Source of the DNA: Acidimicrobiales bacterium
Lineage (GTDB): Bacteria; Actinomycetota; Acidimicrobiia; Acidimicrobiales; Iamiaceae
Assembly (NCBI GenBank): GCA_035547835.1
Contig: DASZTW010000005.1
Coordinates: forward strand, 682,001-746,000
DNA: 64,000 nucleotides
Direction of reading: 5' to 3'
The translations under genes and the position numbers were made by a program. Shown here one piece after another: positions 1 through 9,408 of this stretch. The notes beneath the pieces are model-generated. The model saw only the letters and a program-made list of their open reading frames with translations, was not told the DNA's origin and made no database searches. Numbering within the stretch: the stretch's first letter is position 1; the number at the start of each line of letters is the position of its first letter.

Positions 1-3000
1 ACCTCGGGCGAGTCGCCAAAGATGTCGAGGACTACTACCTAGGCTCGGGCGAAGCCCCCGGCCGGTGGCGAGGCAACGGCACCGCCGCCCTGGACGTGTC
101 AGGCCCCGTCGACGACAAGGCGTTCATGGCGGTGTTCGCCGGCACGCACCCCTCAGACGGCACCCGCCTGGTCCGAGCCGGCACCCCGGCCCAGCCTCGC
201 CTCCCCGGTTTGGACTTGACGTTCTCGGCGCCGAAGTCGGTGTCGGTCCTGTACGCGCTCGGCGACCGCGAAGTCGCTGGCCAGGTCGTCGAGGCCCACG
301 AAGCCGCGGTCGATGCCGCACTGGGCTACCTGGAACGCAACGCCACCTTCACCCGACGCCGTATCGACGGATCAATCCAGCAGCTGCCGACCGACGGTTT
401 GATCGTGGCGGGTTTCCGGCACCGGACAAGTCGCGCTGGTGACCCGGCGCTGCACACCCATTGTTTGGTAGCGAACATGGTCCAAGCCCTCGACGGACGA
501 TGGGGGGCGCTGGACAGCCGTGCGATCTTTCGTAACTCGCGCACCAGCGGGTTCATGTACCAGGCAAAGCTGCGCGCGGAGTTGACCCGACGGTTGGGCG
601 TGGCGTGGCGTCCGGTTCGTAACGGCTACGCCGACATCGATGGCATCCCCCGGCCGGTGCTGCGGGCCTTCAGTCGTCGACGCGAACAAATCGAAGCACT
701 CCTCGACCAACGCGGGCAGTCCTCGGCACGCGCCGCGCAAGCCGCGACCCTCCAAACCCGCCAAACCAAGGACAGCGACGCCAACCAGATAGCGCTGCGT
801 GAACGGTGGGCCGAGCAAGCCGCCACTATGGGATTCACCGCCGACGACGTGAACCAAGTCCTCGGACGCCACCAACCGGCCGCCCTCGACCGAGGGGCCC
901 GTCATGACCTGTTGGATGCGCTCGCCGGGCCCGACGGCCTGACGCACCGACAGTCGAGCTTCTCGCGCCAAGACGTCGTCCGCGCCCTCGCCCAAGACCT
1001 CCCCGCAAGCAGCGACACAGGCGACGCCGAGGCGGCGGCCGATGAGTTCCTCGCCAGCGAACGTGTGGTCCGCACGGTCACCGCCGGGAGCCTCGGCGCG
1101 CGCATTGGTCGCTCCGACGGCACCCCAGTGGCGATGGAAGAAGATCTCCGCCGTTGGTCCACACCCGAGATGCTGCGCATCGAAGCCGAACTCCTCGACA
1201 GTGCCACCCACCGCAAACACGCCAGCGCCGCGGTCGCGCCGCCCTCAGCGATCGCCGCCGCGCTCGCGGCCCGGCCCACCCTCAAAACCGAACAAGCCGC
1301 CATGGTCACCGCTGTGTGCTCGAGCGGTGATGGGATCCAAGTTGTCGTTGGGGCGGCGGGGACCGGCAAGACGTTCGCGCTCGACGCCGCCCGAGATGCC
1401 TGGCAACGCAGCGGCCACCACGTCGTCGGCTGCGCGCTCGCGGCACGCGCCGCACGGCAACTCGAAACCGGCTCCGGCATCGAGTCCACGACCGTCGCCC
1501 GGCTGGTCATCGACCTCAACGCGCCCCATCACCAGGTGCTGTCGACGCGAACCGTGCTGGTTATTGACGAGGCCGCGATGGTCGACTCCCGCACGCTGCA
1601 CGCCCTGTTCGAACACGCCCAACGCGGCGGCGCCAAGGTGCTGCTGGTCGGGGACCATCACCAACTCCCCGAAATCGGCGCCGGCGGTGCCTTCGCCAGC
1701 CTGCAGGCGCGACTCGGCGCCGTCACCCTCAACCGCAACAGCCGCCAAAGCGAGCCCTGGGAACGCGGCGCGCTTGCTGAGCTGCGCCACGGCGCCGTAG
1801 CGAGCGCCATCAGAGCCTACCGACGCCACGGCCGCGTCACGCTCTGCGATACCGCAACCGACGCGCTCGCCACGATGGCACAGGACTGGTGGACCGCCAC
1901 CCAAACCAGACAGGACGTCCTCATGATCGCAACCCGCAACGTTGACGTCAGCGACCTCAATGCGGCGGCCCGCGCCCACCTCCGCGCGCAGGGGACCCTG
2001 CACGGACCCGACCTCGACGTGCACGGACGCGGCTACGCCGCAGGCGACCGAGTGCTATTCACCCGAGCCGACAAACACCTCGGCGTCATCAACGGCGACC
2101 TCGCCACCGTCACCTCAGTCAACCCAGCCACGGCCACCATCGCGGTGCAGACCGACACCGGGCAAAACCTCGACGTGCCGTCTCGGTACCTGCGACGCCA
2201 TCACCTCACCCACGCCTACGCCACCACCGTCCACAAAGCCCAAGGCACCACCGTCGACCGGCTGCTCGTCTACGGCGACGACCGCCTCTACCGACAAGCC
2301 AGCTACGTCGCCCTCTCCCGCGGCCGACACCACAACCAGCTCTATGCCGTCACCGCCGAACCCGACCCCGAACAACACCACCACGGCATCCAAACGGCTA
2401 CTCCCGACGCACAGCTCCTCGACTCGCTGCAACGCAGCGCCGCTAAGGCCCTCGCCACCGACGAAGCCGAGACGGACAACGAGCTGTGGGGCCAAGACCT
2501 CGTCCGGTTGTGGTGCGAATACGACCAGCTCGCACGCGACGTCAAGGCCCGACGGCCACACGCGCCCGGCGACGAAGAGGTCACCGATGCCCGACGCCGA
2601 CAAGCGCGGATCGCCAAACAACAGACCGACCTGGCCGTACGCCAAGCTCGCACCGCGCAGCGTCTCGCCGCCGCCCGTCGCCCTCAGCGAGAGCGAAAGC
2701 GGAAATGCAATGGCGCAGAACTCGAGCAGCGGCGCGGAACCGAACGACACGAGCTACTGGCCGAGCAGCGAGCGGCCGTAGACGCGAGGCTCGCCGCACT
2801 CCGGCTCCAGCAAAGGCGACGCACCCGGTGGGAAGAAGAACACGCGGAAGACCTAACACGACTCACCCGACTCCGCGCGGCCATCGACGGACTAGAGCGA
2901 TTGGCAGGCCGCGTGGCCGAACTTGGCGCACCGCCCCAACTCACCGCACAGATCGGCGCGCCACCCGACGAGCTAGACGCACGGCAACGCTGGCGGCGCG

Positions 3001-3221
3001 CCGCGGGAGCAATCGTCAGCTACCAGGCGCGCTGGGGCGGACCTCGCGAGTCCCTCGGCGCGGAGCCGGAACGGCGAGCACATCTGCTACATGTCGAGGA
3101 CCTGATCGGTCACGCCCGTGCTGCATTCCCGTCGAACATCCCGAGCCCCGAGGCGGCAGATCACGCTCCGCCCGGCTGGCCACACCAGCCGGCGACGCAC
3201 CAACTCGAACCGACGATCTGA
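1..3221 (+). CDS. MobF-type conjugative relaxase-helicase (TraA/TrwC-like), 5' end outside window
   Basis: Nicks oriT and unwinds the transferred strand during conjugation (known for the family). The reading frame is open from base 3 with family-like residues (VAKDVEDYYLGSGEAPG) and no start codon, so the N-terminus with the catalytic Tyr lies left of the window. A His-rich metal site (HRTSRAGDPALHTHCLVAN) is encoded at about 420-475. A RecD-like helicase follows: Walker A GAAGTGKT near 1350-1373, Walker B VLVIDEAAMVDS near 1557-1592, and a C-terminal helicase motif with VHKAQGTT and SYVALSRGR near 2230-2325. The last 250 residues are charged and coiled-coil-like. No other transfer genes are visible; they may lie to the left. 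Confidence 0.9.
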   Translation, partial: LGRVAKDVEDYYLGSGEAPGRWRGNGTAALDVSGPVDDKAFMAVFAGTHPSDGTRLVRAGTPAQPRLPGLDLTFSAPKSVSVLYALGDREVAGQVVEAHEAAVDAALGYLERNATFTRRRIDGSIQQLPTDGLIVAGFRHRTSRAGDPALHTHCLVANMVQALDGRWGALDSRAIFRNSRTSGFMYQAKLRAELTRRLGVAWRPVRNGYADIDGIPRPVLRAFSRRREQIEALLDQRGQSSARAAQAATLQTRQTKDSDANQIALRERWAEQAATMGFTADDVNQVLGRHQPAALDRGARHDLLDALAGPDGLTHRQSSFSRQDVVRALAQDLPASSDTGDAEAAADEFLASERVVRTVTAGSLGARIGRSDGTPVAMEEDLRRWSTPEMLRIEAELLDSATHRKHASAAVAPPSAIAAALAARPTLKTEQAAMVTAVCSSGDGIQVVVGAAGTGKTFALDAARDAWQRSGHHVVGCALAARAARQLETGSGIESTTVARLVIDLNAPHHQVLSTRTVLVIDEAAMVDSRTLHALFEHAQRGGAKVLLVGDHHQLPEIGAGGAFASLQARLGAVTLNRNSRQSEPWERGALAELRHGAVASAIRAYRRHGRVTLCDTATDALATMAQDWWTATQTRQDVLMIATRNVDVSDLNAAARAHLRAQGTLHGPDLDVHGRGYAAGDRVLFTRADKHLGVINGDLATVTSVNPATATIAVQTDTGQNLDVPSRYLRRHHLTHAYATTVHKAQGTTVDRLLVYGDDRLYRQASYVALSRGRHHNQLYAVTAEPDPEQHHHGIQTATPDAQLLDSLQRSAAKALATDEAETDNELWGQDLVRLWCEYDQLARDVKARRPHAPGDEEVTDARRRQARIAKQQTDLAVRQARTAQRLAAARRPQRERKRKCNGAELEQRRGTERHELLAEQRAAVDARLAALRLQQRRRTRWEEEHAEDLTRLTRLRAAIDGLERLAGRVAELGAPPQLTAQIGAPPDELDARQRWRRAAGAIVSYQARWGGPRESLGAEPERRAHLLHVEDLIGHARAAFPSNIPSPEAADHAPPGWPHQPATHQLEPTI

Positions 3222-3661
3222 GAGGCATGACATCGAGGGAGCACACCCCGCTGGGTGTGCTCGGCGAGGGGTGCACCGACCACTGCAACCGCTACGAAGA
3301 CCTCACCACTGACCACGACATAGTCGTCAGCTTCACCGTGTACTTCGCCACCGGCACCACCAAGACCCATGCGTTGAAGCCGGACGAAAGCGACCTCCCG
3401 AGACCACGTAGTGCAACGTGTCCAAGTTCAGCTGCGGCAGCGGGCCAACACCGGACTGCTGGGCCGCCCTCTACAAGAGCAGCAAGCTCGCGGCAGCACG
3501 GCATCGGCAGAAGTGCACCGGGTCTGCTGCACGAGCTGGTAACAGGCTTGACCTGAAGCCCAAGAGATGGGTCAGGTCAGGTAGTCACGTCTCAGTGCAG
3601 CAGACCCGGCCTCGAGCTCGACGACAGCACAGTCGCGGACCCCGCCTCCCTTAGCCGCGGT
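3222..3661. other. Intergenic region without a supported gene
   Basis: About 440 bases follow the relaxase stop. One open frame from ATG 3227 to 3556 (109 codons) is possible, but its ribosome site (GAGAGG) touches the start and the second half is low-complexity Ser/Arg/Ala, so I do not call it. No terminator with a T-run was seen. Confidence 0.4.
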
Positions 3662-3690
3662 GTTACAATGAAACCACTTCGTTTCATAAT
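3662..3690 (+). promoter_or_regulatory. Promoter with overlapping palindromic operator upstream of di-iron gene
   Basis: A -35-like TTACAA (3663-3668) and a -10-like CATAAT (3685-3690) are 16 bases apart. Between and over them lies a perfect inverted repeat ATGAAAC-cacttc-GTTTCAT (3668-3687), the size and symmetry of a TetR operator. The string GTTACAAT-N10-CGTTTCA recurs exactly at 39122-39146 in front of other cargo genes. The regulator is not identified. Confidence 0.6.
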
Positions 3691-3708
3691 GCTTTTGAGG
3701 AGGCCAGA

Positions 3709-3777
3709 GTGACGCACCTGCGCCCGACCACCGCGAACTCGTCAGCATCGACGCGACCCGCCGGACGGCTCTCATGA
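3709..3777 (+). CDS. 22-residue leader peptide overlapping the next gene (possible translational coupling)
   Basis: A strong ribosome site GAGGAGG (3697-3703) is followed after five bases by GTG 3709. The frame runs 22 codons (VTHLRPTTANSS...) and stops at TGA 3775-3777, overlapping the ATG of the di-iron gene (3774) as ATGA. The di-iron gene has no good ribosome site of its own and its frame offers no earlier start codon, so translation by re-initiation after this peptide is a reasonable inference. The peptide itself has no recognisable features. Confidence 0.45.
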   Translation: MTHLRPTTANSSASTRPAGRLS

Positions 3778-4697
3778 GCACCGATCTCGGTAAGATGCTC
3801 GGGCGGATCAAGGACCGCCAATGGGCTCTGGCGGACATCGACTGGGCCGCGCCCGGCGCAGACCGGATCCGACCGGACCAGCGCGACGGGCTGCAGTCGT
3901 TCATGTCAGATGTGACCTGGATCGAGCAGGTGGGATCGAGGGCTTTCGCCGCACTGGCCCGCAGCGCCACCGATCCCGTACTGGCCGACATCTATCGCTA
4001 CTTCCAGGCCGAGGAGCAGCGACACGCCAACGCTGAACTCGCGCTGATGCGCCGGTGGGGCATGGTCGAAACCGGCGGGGTACCGACTCCCAACCCCAGC
4101 ATCCGCCTCGCGATGAAGTGGCTCGATCGCTTCGCCGATGGACTGCCGCTGGCCGTGCTCGCGACGGCGATCCCGATGCTGGAGGTGGCACTCGACGGCG
4201 CACTTCTCAAGTTCCTCGTTGACGAGGTGGACGACCCGCTTTGCGGTCAGGTCTTCGACAAGATCAACAACGACGAGTCGCGCCACCTCGCGGTCGGCTA
4301 CCACGTGCTGGAGGTGCTCGGGCGCCAGCCGCGACTGCAACAGTTCCTCGATCTCGGCAAAACGATCTTTTCTCCGGCGGCGTTGGCCGTACTCCCCGCC
4401 GGCCTTCCCTTGATGTCGAAGGCACGCGACAGCGTCATCGCGATGGGCCTCGACGAGCGTCAGCTCTACGACGCGCTGGCGCGGTTCGACCTCGTCGGTG
4501 TGCGCACGCCGGTCGTACGGCGGAACCCGGCATATCTCGGGCTGAAGGAGTACGGGAAGATGGTGGCCGATCGATCTCATCCCTACCATCGGCTCGGCGA
4601 CGCGCTGGTGTGGCTCACCGACCGCATCCCGCAGGCAGCGCTGCCCCAACCCCCGTCCTGGATTAGCGGGCTCACCGCTGAACCGGCCGTCGGATGA
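3774..4697 (+). CDS. Ferritin-like di-iron protein
   Basis: A 307-residue helical protein with two carboxylate-His motifs typical of ferritin-like di-iron enzymes: AEEQRHA (about residues 82-88) and NNDESRHLA (about 164-172). This matches the spacing of two half-sites in a four-helix bundle. Family members include oxygenases, desaturases and hydrolase-annotated proteins; the substrate here is unknown. Its stop overlaps the following flavoprotein remnant (ATGA at 4694-4697). It stands under the palindromic promoter at 3662-3690. The start ATG 3774 is the first possible in frame after an upstream stop and probably depends on the short leader peptide. Confidence 0.7.
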   Translation: MSTDLGKMLGRIKDRQWALADIDWAAPGADRIRPDQRDGLQSFMSDVTWIEQVGSRAFAALARSATDPVLADIYRYFQAEEQRHANAELALMRRWGMVETGGVPTPNPSIRLAMKWLDRFADGLPLAVLATAIPMLEVALDGALLKFLVDEVDDPLCGQVFDKINNDESRHLAVGYHVLEVLGRQPRLQQFLDLGKTIFSPAALAVLPAGLPLMSKARDSVIAMGLDERQLYDALARFDLVGVRTPVVRRNPAYLGLKEYGKMVADRSHPYHRLGDALVWLTDRIPQAALPQPPSWISGLTAEPAVG

Positions 4698-5275
4698 CAT
4701 TGACGTTGAGGCACATCGATGCCTTCCAAGGACTCGTCCTCGACTCCGACACGTTCGACGACGAGCTCGTCGTCGTCGGTAGTCGCGTCGGATGCATCGG
4801 CACGGACGCAGAGATGCTCGAGGTGGTCGTCCGCATGGTCGACGCGGGCCACCGGGTAAAGGTGTTCGAGGATCAACCGCGACGCGTGGTGCCTTCCGTG
4901 GGGGTTGGGCTGCCCCGGTCCGCCGAAGCCCTGGCGGCCTCCGCTTACGTGCTTCGGCGCGCGGCTCGTGCCGCACAGCCCCTGCCTGGCGGGGGTCTGC
5001 TACGCCAACGTGCCCGACGGACGGCTGCGGCCATCGACACTCGGGCCGCGTCCGCCCTGCGGGCCCGGCAGGTCCCCGACAGGTGGGTCCGGCGCCAGCT
5101 CACGCCGACGCCCCTCGATCGACGGCCTTCACTCCGAAGCGACCGCTACCTCGCGGCTGTGGGGTCCGACGGCTGCGAACTCGTCGGCTGGCCGATCGCC
5201 TGCATCAGCCGCGATGGAGTCCGCACATGCGACGGCATCGAACACCGATTGGATGTGATCGTCGTCGCCAGATGA
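4694..5275 (+). pseudogene. Remnant of a flavin-containing (Baeyer-Villiger-type) monooxygenase
   Basis: The 193-codon frame begins with a nucleotide-binding-like strand (DELVVVGSRVGCIGTDAEML, VKVFEDQPRRVVPS) and later shows the C-terminal half of an FMO (RQVPDRWVRRQLTP, DGVRTCDGIEHRLDVIVVA), with scrambled sequence between. It stops exactly where an intact enzyme would read ATGF. N-terminal FAD domain and BVMO fingerprint are missing. Gene order (ATGA overlap with the di-iron gene) suggests it was once co-translated with it. I infer decay by deletion and frameshift; a short functional protein cannot be fully excluded. Confidence 0.55.
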
Positions 5276-5291
5276 CGAGGTTCGACGTCGG

Positions 5292-6800
5292 TCAGGCTGC
5301 GTCGATCGTGGCCGATACCGGCGCGCCGGCGGGGATCTCGTCGAATCGCATCGCGCCGTCCTCAACGCCGCCGAGTCGCATGGCCCTGTAGTCGCGCACG
5401 AAGCTCTGATGCACCTGCCAGGGGAACCGGGATCCCTGCGCGGGCATGAGTCCCGCGGCCCTCGCGATGTAGCCGGAGCGCATCTCGAGGATCGGCTTCG
5501 ACTCCAGATTGGGATCGTCGTTGCGCGGTGTGCACATCCACCGTGCCGTGGCCCGCATGTGGTTGAGGAGCCGTGCGACGTACGCGGCGGAGAGGTCACA
5601 CTTCAAGGTCCACGAGGCATTCGTGTAGCCGATGGCGAACGCGAAGTTCGGTAGGCCCTCGAGCATCATTCCCTTGTAGGTCAGGCGACCCGCCACGTCG
5701 ACCCGCTCCCCGTCGACGCGGAGCTCGATGCCTCCGATGAACAGCAACTCCAAGCCGGTCGCAGTAACGACGATGTCGGCCTCGAGTTCGCGCTGCGACC
5801 GGAGCAGGATCCCGGTCTCGGTGAACGAGTCGATCTCGTCGGTGACCACCTCTGCTCGTCCGGATGCGATCGCCTTGAACAGGTCTCCTCCCGGTACAGC
5901 GCACATGCGCTCGTCCCATGGGTCATACCGCGGGGTGAAGTGGGGATCGATCGCGTATCCCGCTGGGAGCTGTCGCTTCACCATCTGCTTCAACGCTGCC
6001 CGCACTAGCTTCGGATGGCGACGACTGAAGACGTACATGCCCTGTGTCCCGAGCGCATGCGCCCAGCGGGTGGCGTTCGCCGCCATGCGTGCGGGCAGTA
6101 CCCGCTGGAGAGCTCCGACGACCGGATTGCGAGCCGGGACGGACGCGACATACGTCGGCGACCGCTGCAGCATCGTGACCAGCGCTGCCTCCTCTGCCAT
6201 GGCAGGCACCAGCGTGACCGCCGTGGCGCCGCTCCCGATGACGACCACCCGCTTGCCGCGGTAGTCGAGTTCCTCCGGCCAATGTTGGGGGTGCACGAAC
6301 GTTCCGGAGAACCGCTCCTCGCCGGCGAACGACGGCCGATGCCCTTGCTCGTAGCTGTAGTAGCCGGTGCAACTGAAGAAGAAGCGACACCGGAAGTCGA
6401 CCGGTCCATCCGGACCTTCGGCGGTGAGTCGCCACCGCCCCTCCATCGTGTCCCAGCTCGCCGAGGTCACGCGGTGTCCGAAGCGAATGTGCTTGTCGAT
6501 GCCCTCGTCAGCTGCGGTCTGCTCGATGTACCGCTTGATCGAGGCGCCGTCGACGATCATGCGGTCACTCGTCCACGGCCGGAACGGGAAGCCGAGCGTG
6601 AACATGTCCGAGTCCGAGCGGACCCCGGGATAGCGGAAGAGATCCCACGTCCCCCCTATGGCGTTGCGCCCTTCCAGGATCGCGTAGGACGCCCAGGGCG
6701 CCGCCGCCTGAAGGTGATGTCCTGCGCAGATGCCTGACAGCCCCGCGCCGACGACGACGACGTCGAGTTCCTCAATCGGTGTCACTCGCATCTCAGGCAT
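5292..6800 (-). CDS. EthA-like Baeyer-Villiger flavin monooxygenase
   Basis: The 502-residue product closely resembles mycobacterial EthA in length and in long recognisable stretches: FAD site VVVVGAGLSG (residues 14-23), GGTWDLFRYPGVRSDSDM, NADPH site VVVIGSGATAV, and YKGMMLEGLPNFAFAIGYTN near the C-terminus. The BVMO fingerprint FxGxxxHxxxW is present as FSGTFVHPQHW. Such enzymes insert oxygen beside a ketone to give an ester or lactone, using NADPH and O2. The start ATG 6800 overlaps the stop of the upstream di-iron gene by eight bases; ATG 6791 is an alternative. No adjacent EthR-like regulator is seen. Confidence 0.88.
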   Translation of the reverse strand: MPEMRVTPIEELDVVVVGAGLSGICAGHHLQAAAPWASYAILEGRNAIGGTWDLFRYPGVRSDSDMFTLGFPFRPWTSDRMIVDGASIKRYIEQTAADEGIDKHIRFGHRVTSASWDTMEGRWRLTAEGPDGPVDFRCRFFFSCTGYYSYEQGHRPSFAGEERFSGTFVHPQHWPEELDYRGKRVVVIGSGATAVTLVPAMAEEAALVTMLQRSPTYVASVPARNPVVGALQRVLPARMAANATRWAHALGTQGMYVFSRRHPKLVRAALKQMVKRQLPAGYAIDPHFTPRYDPWDERMCAVPGGDLFKAIASGRAEVVTDEIDSFTETGILLRSQRELEADIVVTATGLELLFIGGIELRVDGERVDVAGRLTYKGMMLEGLPNFAFAIGYTNASWTLKCDLSAAYVARLLNHMRATARWMCTPRNDDPNLESKPILEMRSGYIARAAGLMPAQGSRFPWQVHQSFVRDYRAMRLGGVEDGAMRFDEIPAGAPVSATIDAA

Positions 6801-7695
6801 CCGACTCGCTGCGCCGCGCCGCGCCGCGATGGCCCAGCACCAAGGGGGCCGTCGTCAGGTGCTCGAGAGCTAGGGACAACGAGCCAGGGAGTTGGGACGG
6901 ATGGTGGAACGGCTTGAAGTACAGCCGCACGTCCCACATCGCCCGCGGCAACGAGAACACATGGCCCCGGCGAGCTGCCGCCATGTGGCTGCGCCATCGC
7001 CACCGGCCGTGAGCCGCGGGGTCTCGACGCATCAGCTCCGTCGTGATCAAAGGCCACATCACCGGAAGGAGGAGCGCGAGCGGGGCCATCGTCAGTGCCC
7101 GCCGGACGTAGCCGCCGCCGATCTCGGCGTAGACGTCGAACGCCACGTGCCGATGCTCGATCTCTTCGGCTGCGTGCCACAGCCAGAGTGCCGAGACATC
7201 CTCATCGACCCCGCTCGAGCACCAGGTGTTCCCCTCCAGCACATACCCGGCCAGCGAGGCTGTGAAGTGCTCGGCTGCGGCTGTGACCGCCAGCATCTGC
7301 AGCACGGCCTGGCGGCGCAGCGGCTCCGGCAGGCGGCGCACACGCTGATCTAAACCACGCCGGAACGCCTCGAACCAACGCAGCTCACGGTCGAAATCGA
7401 TGCCGTGCTCCCGAAGCCGCTCAACGCAGCGCTCGTGTTCCCGACCGTGGGTGACCTCCTGCCCGAGGAAACCTCGGATCTCGCCCCGGAGGTCGGGATC
7501 CGTGACATAGGCGAGGGCGTTCCGCAGGGAGTCGTTGAAGAACCGCTCGCCCGTGGGGAAGAGCAGGTTCCCCACGTTCATCGTGTGCGTGGATTGCGCG
7601 TCCCCGGCGAGCCAGTGGACGGCCGTTCCCGAAAGTCCGAAGGAGGTGCGGCGGGGGGCGAGTGCTGGTCGGTCGGCGTGCACAGTGAGGGCCAT
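6793..7695 (-). CDS. PF10118-type ferritin-like metal-dependent protein
   Basis: A 300-residue protein annotated in databases as metal-dependent hydrolase; the family has a di-iron-like helical fold. Visible metal motifs are GQEVTHGREHERC, AAAEHFTASLAG and HAAEEIEHRHVAFDVY. It is a paralogue of the gene at 38215-39093, which has the same three motifs in the same order. ATG 7695 is chosen because residues upstream of it are low-complexity and the promoter signals lie there. It overlaps the EthA-like gene and the two are likely co-transcribed. Function is unknown; the co-occurrence with Baeyer-Villiger enzymes at both loci suggests action on the same substrate class. Confidence 0.75.
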   Translation of the reverse strand: MALTVHADRPALAPRRTSFGLSGTAVHWLAGDAQSTHTMNVGNLLFPTGERFFNDSLRNALAYVTDPDLRGEIRGFLGQEVTHGREHERCVERLREHGIDFDRELRWFEAFRRGLDQRVRRLPEPLRRQAVLQMLAVTAAAEHFTASLAGYVLEGNTWCSSGVDEDVSALWLWHAAEEIEHRHVAFDVYAEIGGGYVRRALTMAPLALLLPVMWPLITTELMRRDPAAHGRWRWRSHMAAARRGHVFSLPRAMWDVRLYFKPFHHPSQLPGSLSLALEHLTTAPLVLGHRGAARRSESDA

Positions 7696-7708
7696 CGGCA
7701 GAGCATAT

Positions 7709-7750
7709 TGCCCAGGTGAGACCCTGTTGCAACTTTGTGTTCTTGTTGCA
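7709..7750 (-). promoter_or_regulatory. Promoter and inverted repeat upstream of PF10118-type gene
   Basis: Read on the minus strand, TTGCAA (7732-7727) and CAATAT (7710-7705 region) form a -35/-10 pair about 16 bases apart. An inverted repeat TGCAAC-N11-GTTGCA spans 7728-7750. It is suggestive of a repressor site and contains GTTGCAT, reminiscent of the CTGTTGCAT box found at 19922, 34433 and 41637, but with different spacing. Confidence 0.4.
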
Positions 7751-7911
7751 TTGATGCACAGGAGCGGCCCAGAGGCCGCGCAAGCCACCCCTGTGCCGCG
7801 GGCATGATTCGCCAGGTCGTACGGATCGCTGCGGTCCTGCTCATCGCGGGAGTCGACGGTTCGTCGATGCCAAGGACGGGGCCGCACAACGACCGTCACG
7901 AGTTCGCCAAC

Positions 7912-8937
7912 TCAGTCGGAGGTCTCCAGGCGCCATGCGTGACCGGCGCGGAGGCGATAGGGCTCGGACATCGGCCGGTCGAGGGTCAGCGCCAGCGCCT
8001 CGGGTCCGTACAGGTCGGAGATCGAAACTCCGTCGGGCAGCGCTGCGGCCAATGGTCCATCCAGGAGCGAGCCGACGATTGCGGGGAGAGTGTCAGCGTC
8101 CTCAAGGAGCCACGAGTGCCCACCTCGTTCGACTCGCACGAGCGTGCCATTGGCCGCTCGCGCCGCTGAGCGTCCACTCGCGAACCAAGTGACGAGATCG
8201 CGGTCACCATGGATCACGACCACCGGAACGGCGTCAGCCGCCAGTCGATGCAGCATCGCCGTCGAGCTCCGAGGTTGCAACGTCGCGGCGAAGGCCGGCA
8301 CGAGCGCTGGTAGCGAACGAAGACGGTCACCGAGCGATGGCGCGGCGAGTCGAGCGATCGACCCCATCTGTCGACGGCCACGCACTCCGCTCATGAGGGT
8401 GTCGGCAACGAGCAGGCCGAGCCCGAACGGCACGAGTGGAGGCGCGTAGCGGATCGCCCGCGTCATCGCATCGAACGATTGCCCGATCGCGGCATCCACC
8501 GGAATGACCGCGAGAGCGCGGTCTGGGTCGCGTGACGCGAGGTCCACGACGATTCGACCTCCCATCGAGTGGCCGAGCAACACGGCTCGCCGGACACCGA
8601 GCTCATCCAGCACCCGCCGGTGAAGGTCGACGTACGCGTCCCACGACCAGGCACTGGCCCCCAGAGAGGCGCTGCGCCCGTGTCCGGCGCTGTCGATGGC
8701 GATCACCCTGAAGCCCATGCCGGCAAGACGGCGCAGCGTCCGGGCATACAACATTCCCTCGGCGATGATGCCGTGAACCATGACAAGCGGAACGCCGTCG
8801 CCACAGATCGAGACCCCGACGCGGTGACCGTCGTCCAGGGTGACGGTCCGCCGCCGAAGTCGCGGAGGTTTCGATCCCTGGCTCGTGGTGATCTCCGCCA
8901 TCTCCGAGCGAAGGCCCGCTGGCCCTTCGTTGTTCAT
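7912..8937 (-). CDS. Alpha/beta-fold hydrolase
   Basis: A 341-residue hydrolase with nucleophile elbow GHSMGG, oxyanion region VMVHGIIAEGM, acid region VVVIHGDRD and catalytic His in RGGHSWLLED. The length and order of motifs fit the esterase/lactonase group. In this context an ester or lactone made by the neighbouring Baeyer-Villiger enzyme is an attractive substrate, but that is inference. ATG 8937 is chosen (purine-rich GGGGG upstream); a TTG at 8967 would add ten basic residues. Its promoter region carries the palindrome at 8961-8992. Confidence 0.8.
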   Translation of the reverse strand: MNNEGPAGLRSEMAEITTSQGSKPPRLRRRTVTLDDGHRVGVSICGDGVPLVMVHGIIAEGMLYARTLRRLAGMGFRVIAIDSAGHGRSASLGASAWSWDAYVDLHRRVLDELGVRRAVLLGHSMGGRIVVDLASRDPDRALAVIPVDAAIGQSFDAMTRAIRYAPPLVPFGLGLLVADTLMSGVRGRRQMGSIARLAAPSLGDRLRSLPALVPAFAATLQPRSSTAMLHRLAADAVPVVVIHGDRDLVTWFASGRSAARAANGTLVRVERGGHSWLLEDADTLPAIVGSLLDGPLAAALPDGVSISDLYGPEALALTLDRPMSEPYRLRAGHAWRLETSD

Positions 8938-8960
8938 GCCTGGCCCCCGTCTTTTGCGAC

Positions 8961-8992
8961 GTGACAATAAGACACTACTCTGTCATTGTCAC
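8961..8992 (-). promoter_or_regulatory. Inverted repeat (operator-like) between hydrolase and DUF35 gene
   Basis: GTGACAAT (8961-8968) and ATTGTCAC (8985-8992) form perfect 8-base arms around 16 bases; inner GACA/TGTC extend the symmetry. It lies just upstream of the hydrolase start and over the stop of the DUF35 gene. No T-run follows, so an operator is more likely than a terminator. Confidence 0.5.
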
Positions 8993-9408
8993 ACAAAGGG
9001 TGGCAACTCCAGCGTCGCGGCGTGGACCTGCACGAAGGTCGGTCCGCGGCTCTCGACTCCGAGCGCGACGCGCTGAGCGATGGCAACGTCGGCGTCATCA
9101 GCAAGCAGTGTGGCAAGGAGCCGAGGTCCTTCGTCGAGCTCGACGACGAGCGTCACAAAGGGTGCAAGCGCGTTCCATTCAGGGTCGAGACTGCGATGGC
9201 TCACGGCGTACGAGTACACCCGCCCCGTTCCGCTTACCGGCTGGAAGGATGACTCTCCGGAGAAGCATGAGGCGCAGAATCTGCGGGGTGGATGTCGCCA
9301 GTGACCGCACTCGTCACATCTCTGCATGTGCAGCCGACCCTCGGCGGCGCAGGCTCGGTGCCAGTCCGCCGTGAGCCACTCCGGCTCAGGAACGAAGGCA
9401 CCGGTCAT
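8989..9408 (-). CDS. DUF35 (zinc ribbon plus OB-fold) acyl-CoA-associated protein
   Basis: A 139-residue protein with a rubredoxin-like zinc ribbon [18 protein letters not shown] (residues about 30-47) followed by an OB-fold containing [14 protein letters not shown] and [19 protein letters not shown]35 proteins bind and activate thiolase-like partners; in sterol side-chain degradation the DUF35 part of ChsH2 forms the aldolase with Ltp2 (known). Here the gene overlaps the downstream end of a thiolase-like gene by four bases (ATGA), giving the same two-gene unit. A second such pair is at 22541-24108. Confidence 0.82.
   Translation of the reverse strand: MTGAFVPEPEWLTADWHRACAAEGRLHMQRCDECGHWRHPPRRFCASCFSGESSFQPVSGTGRVYSYAVSHRSLDPEWNALAPFVTLVVELDEGPRLLATLLADDADVAIAQRVALGVESRGPTFVQVHAATLELPPFV

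Noticed and set aside
372-1220. Long open frame on the minus strand inside the relaxase gene
   Set aside because: Antisense shadow of a GC-rich gene; the plus-strand frame has all relaxase motifs.
3227-3556. 109-codon frame after the relaxase
   Set aside because: Start touches its ribosome site, second half is low-complexity, no family resemblance; left as intergenic.
6801-7695. EthR-type control of the EthA-like monooxygenase
   Set aside because: No TetR gene is adjacent and the upstream gene overlaps the monooxygenase, so it has no private promoter region.
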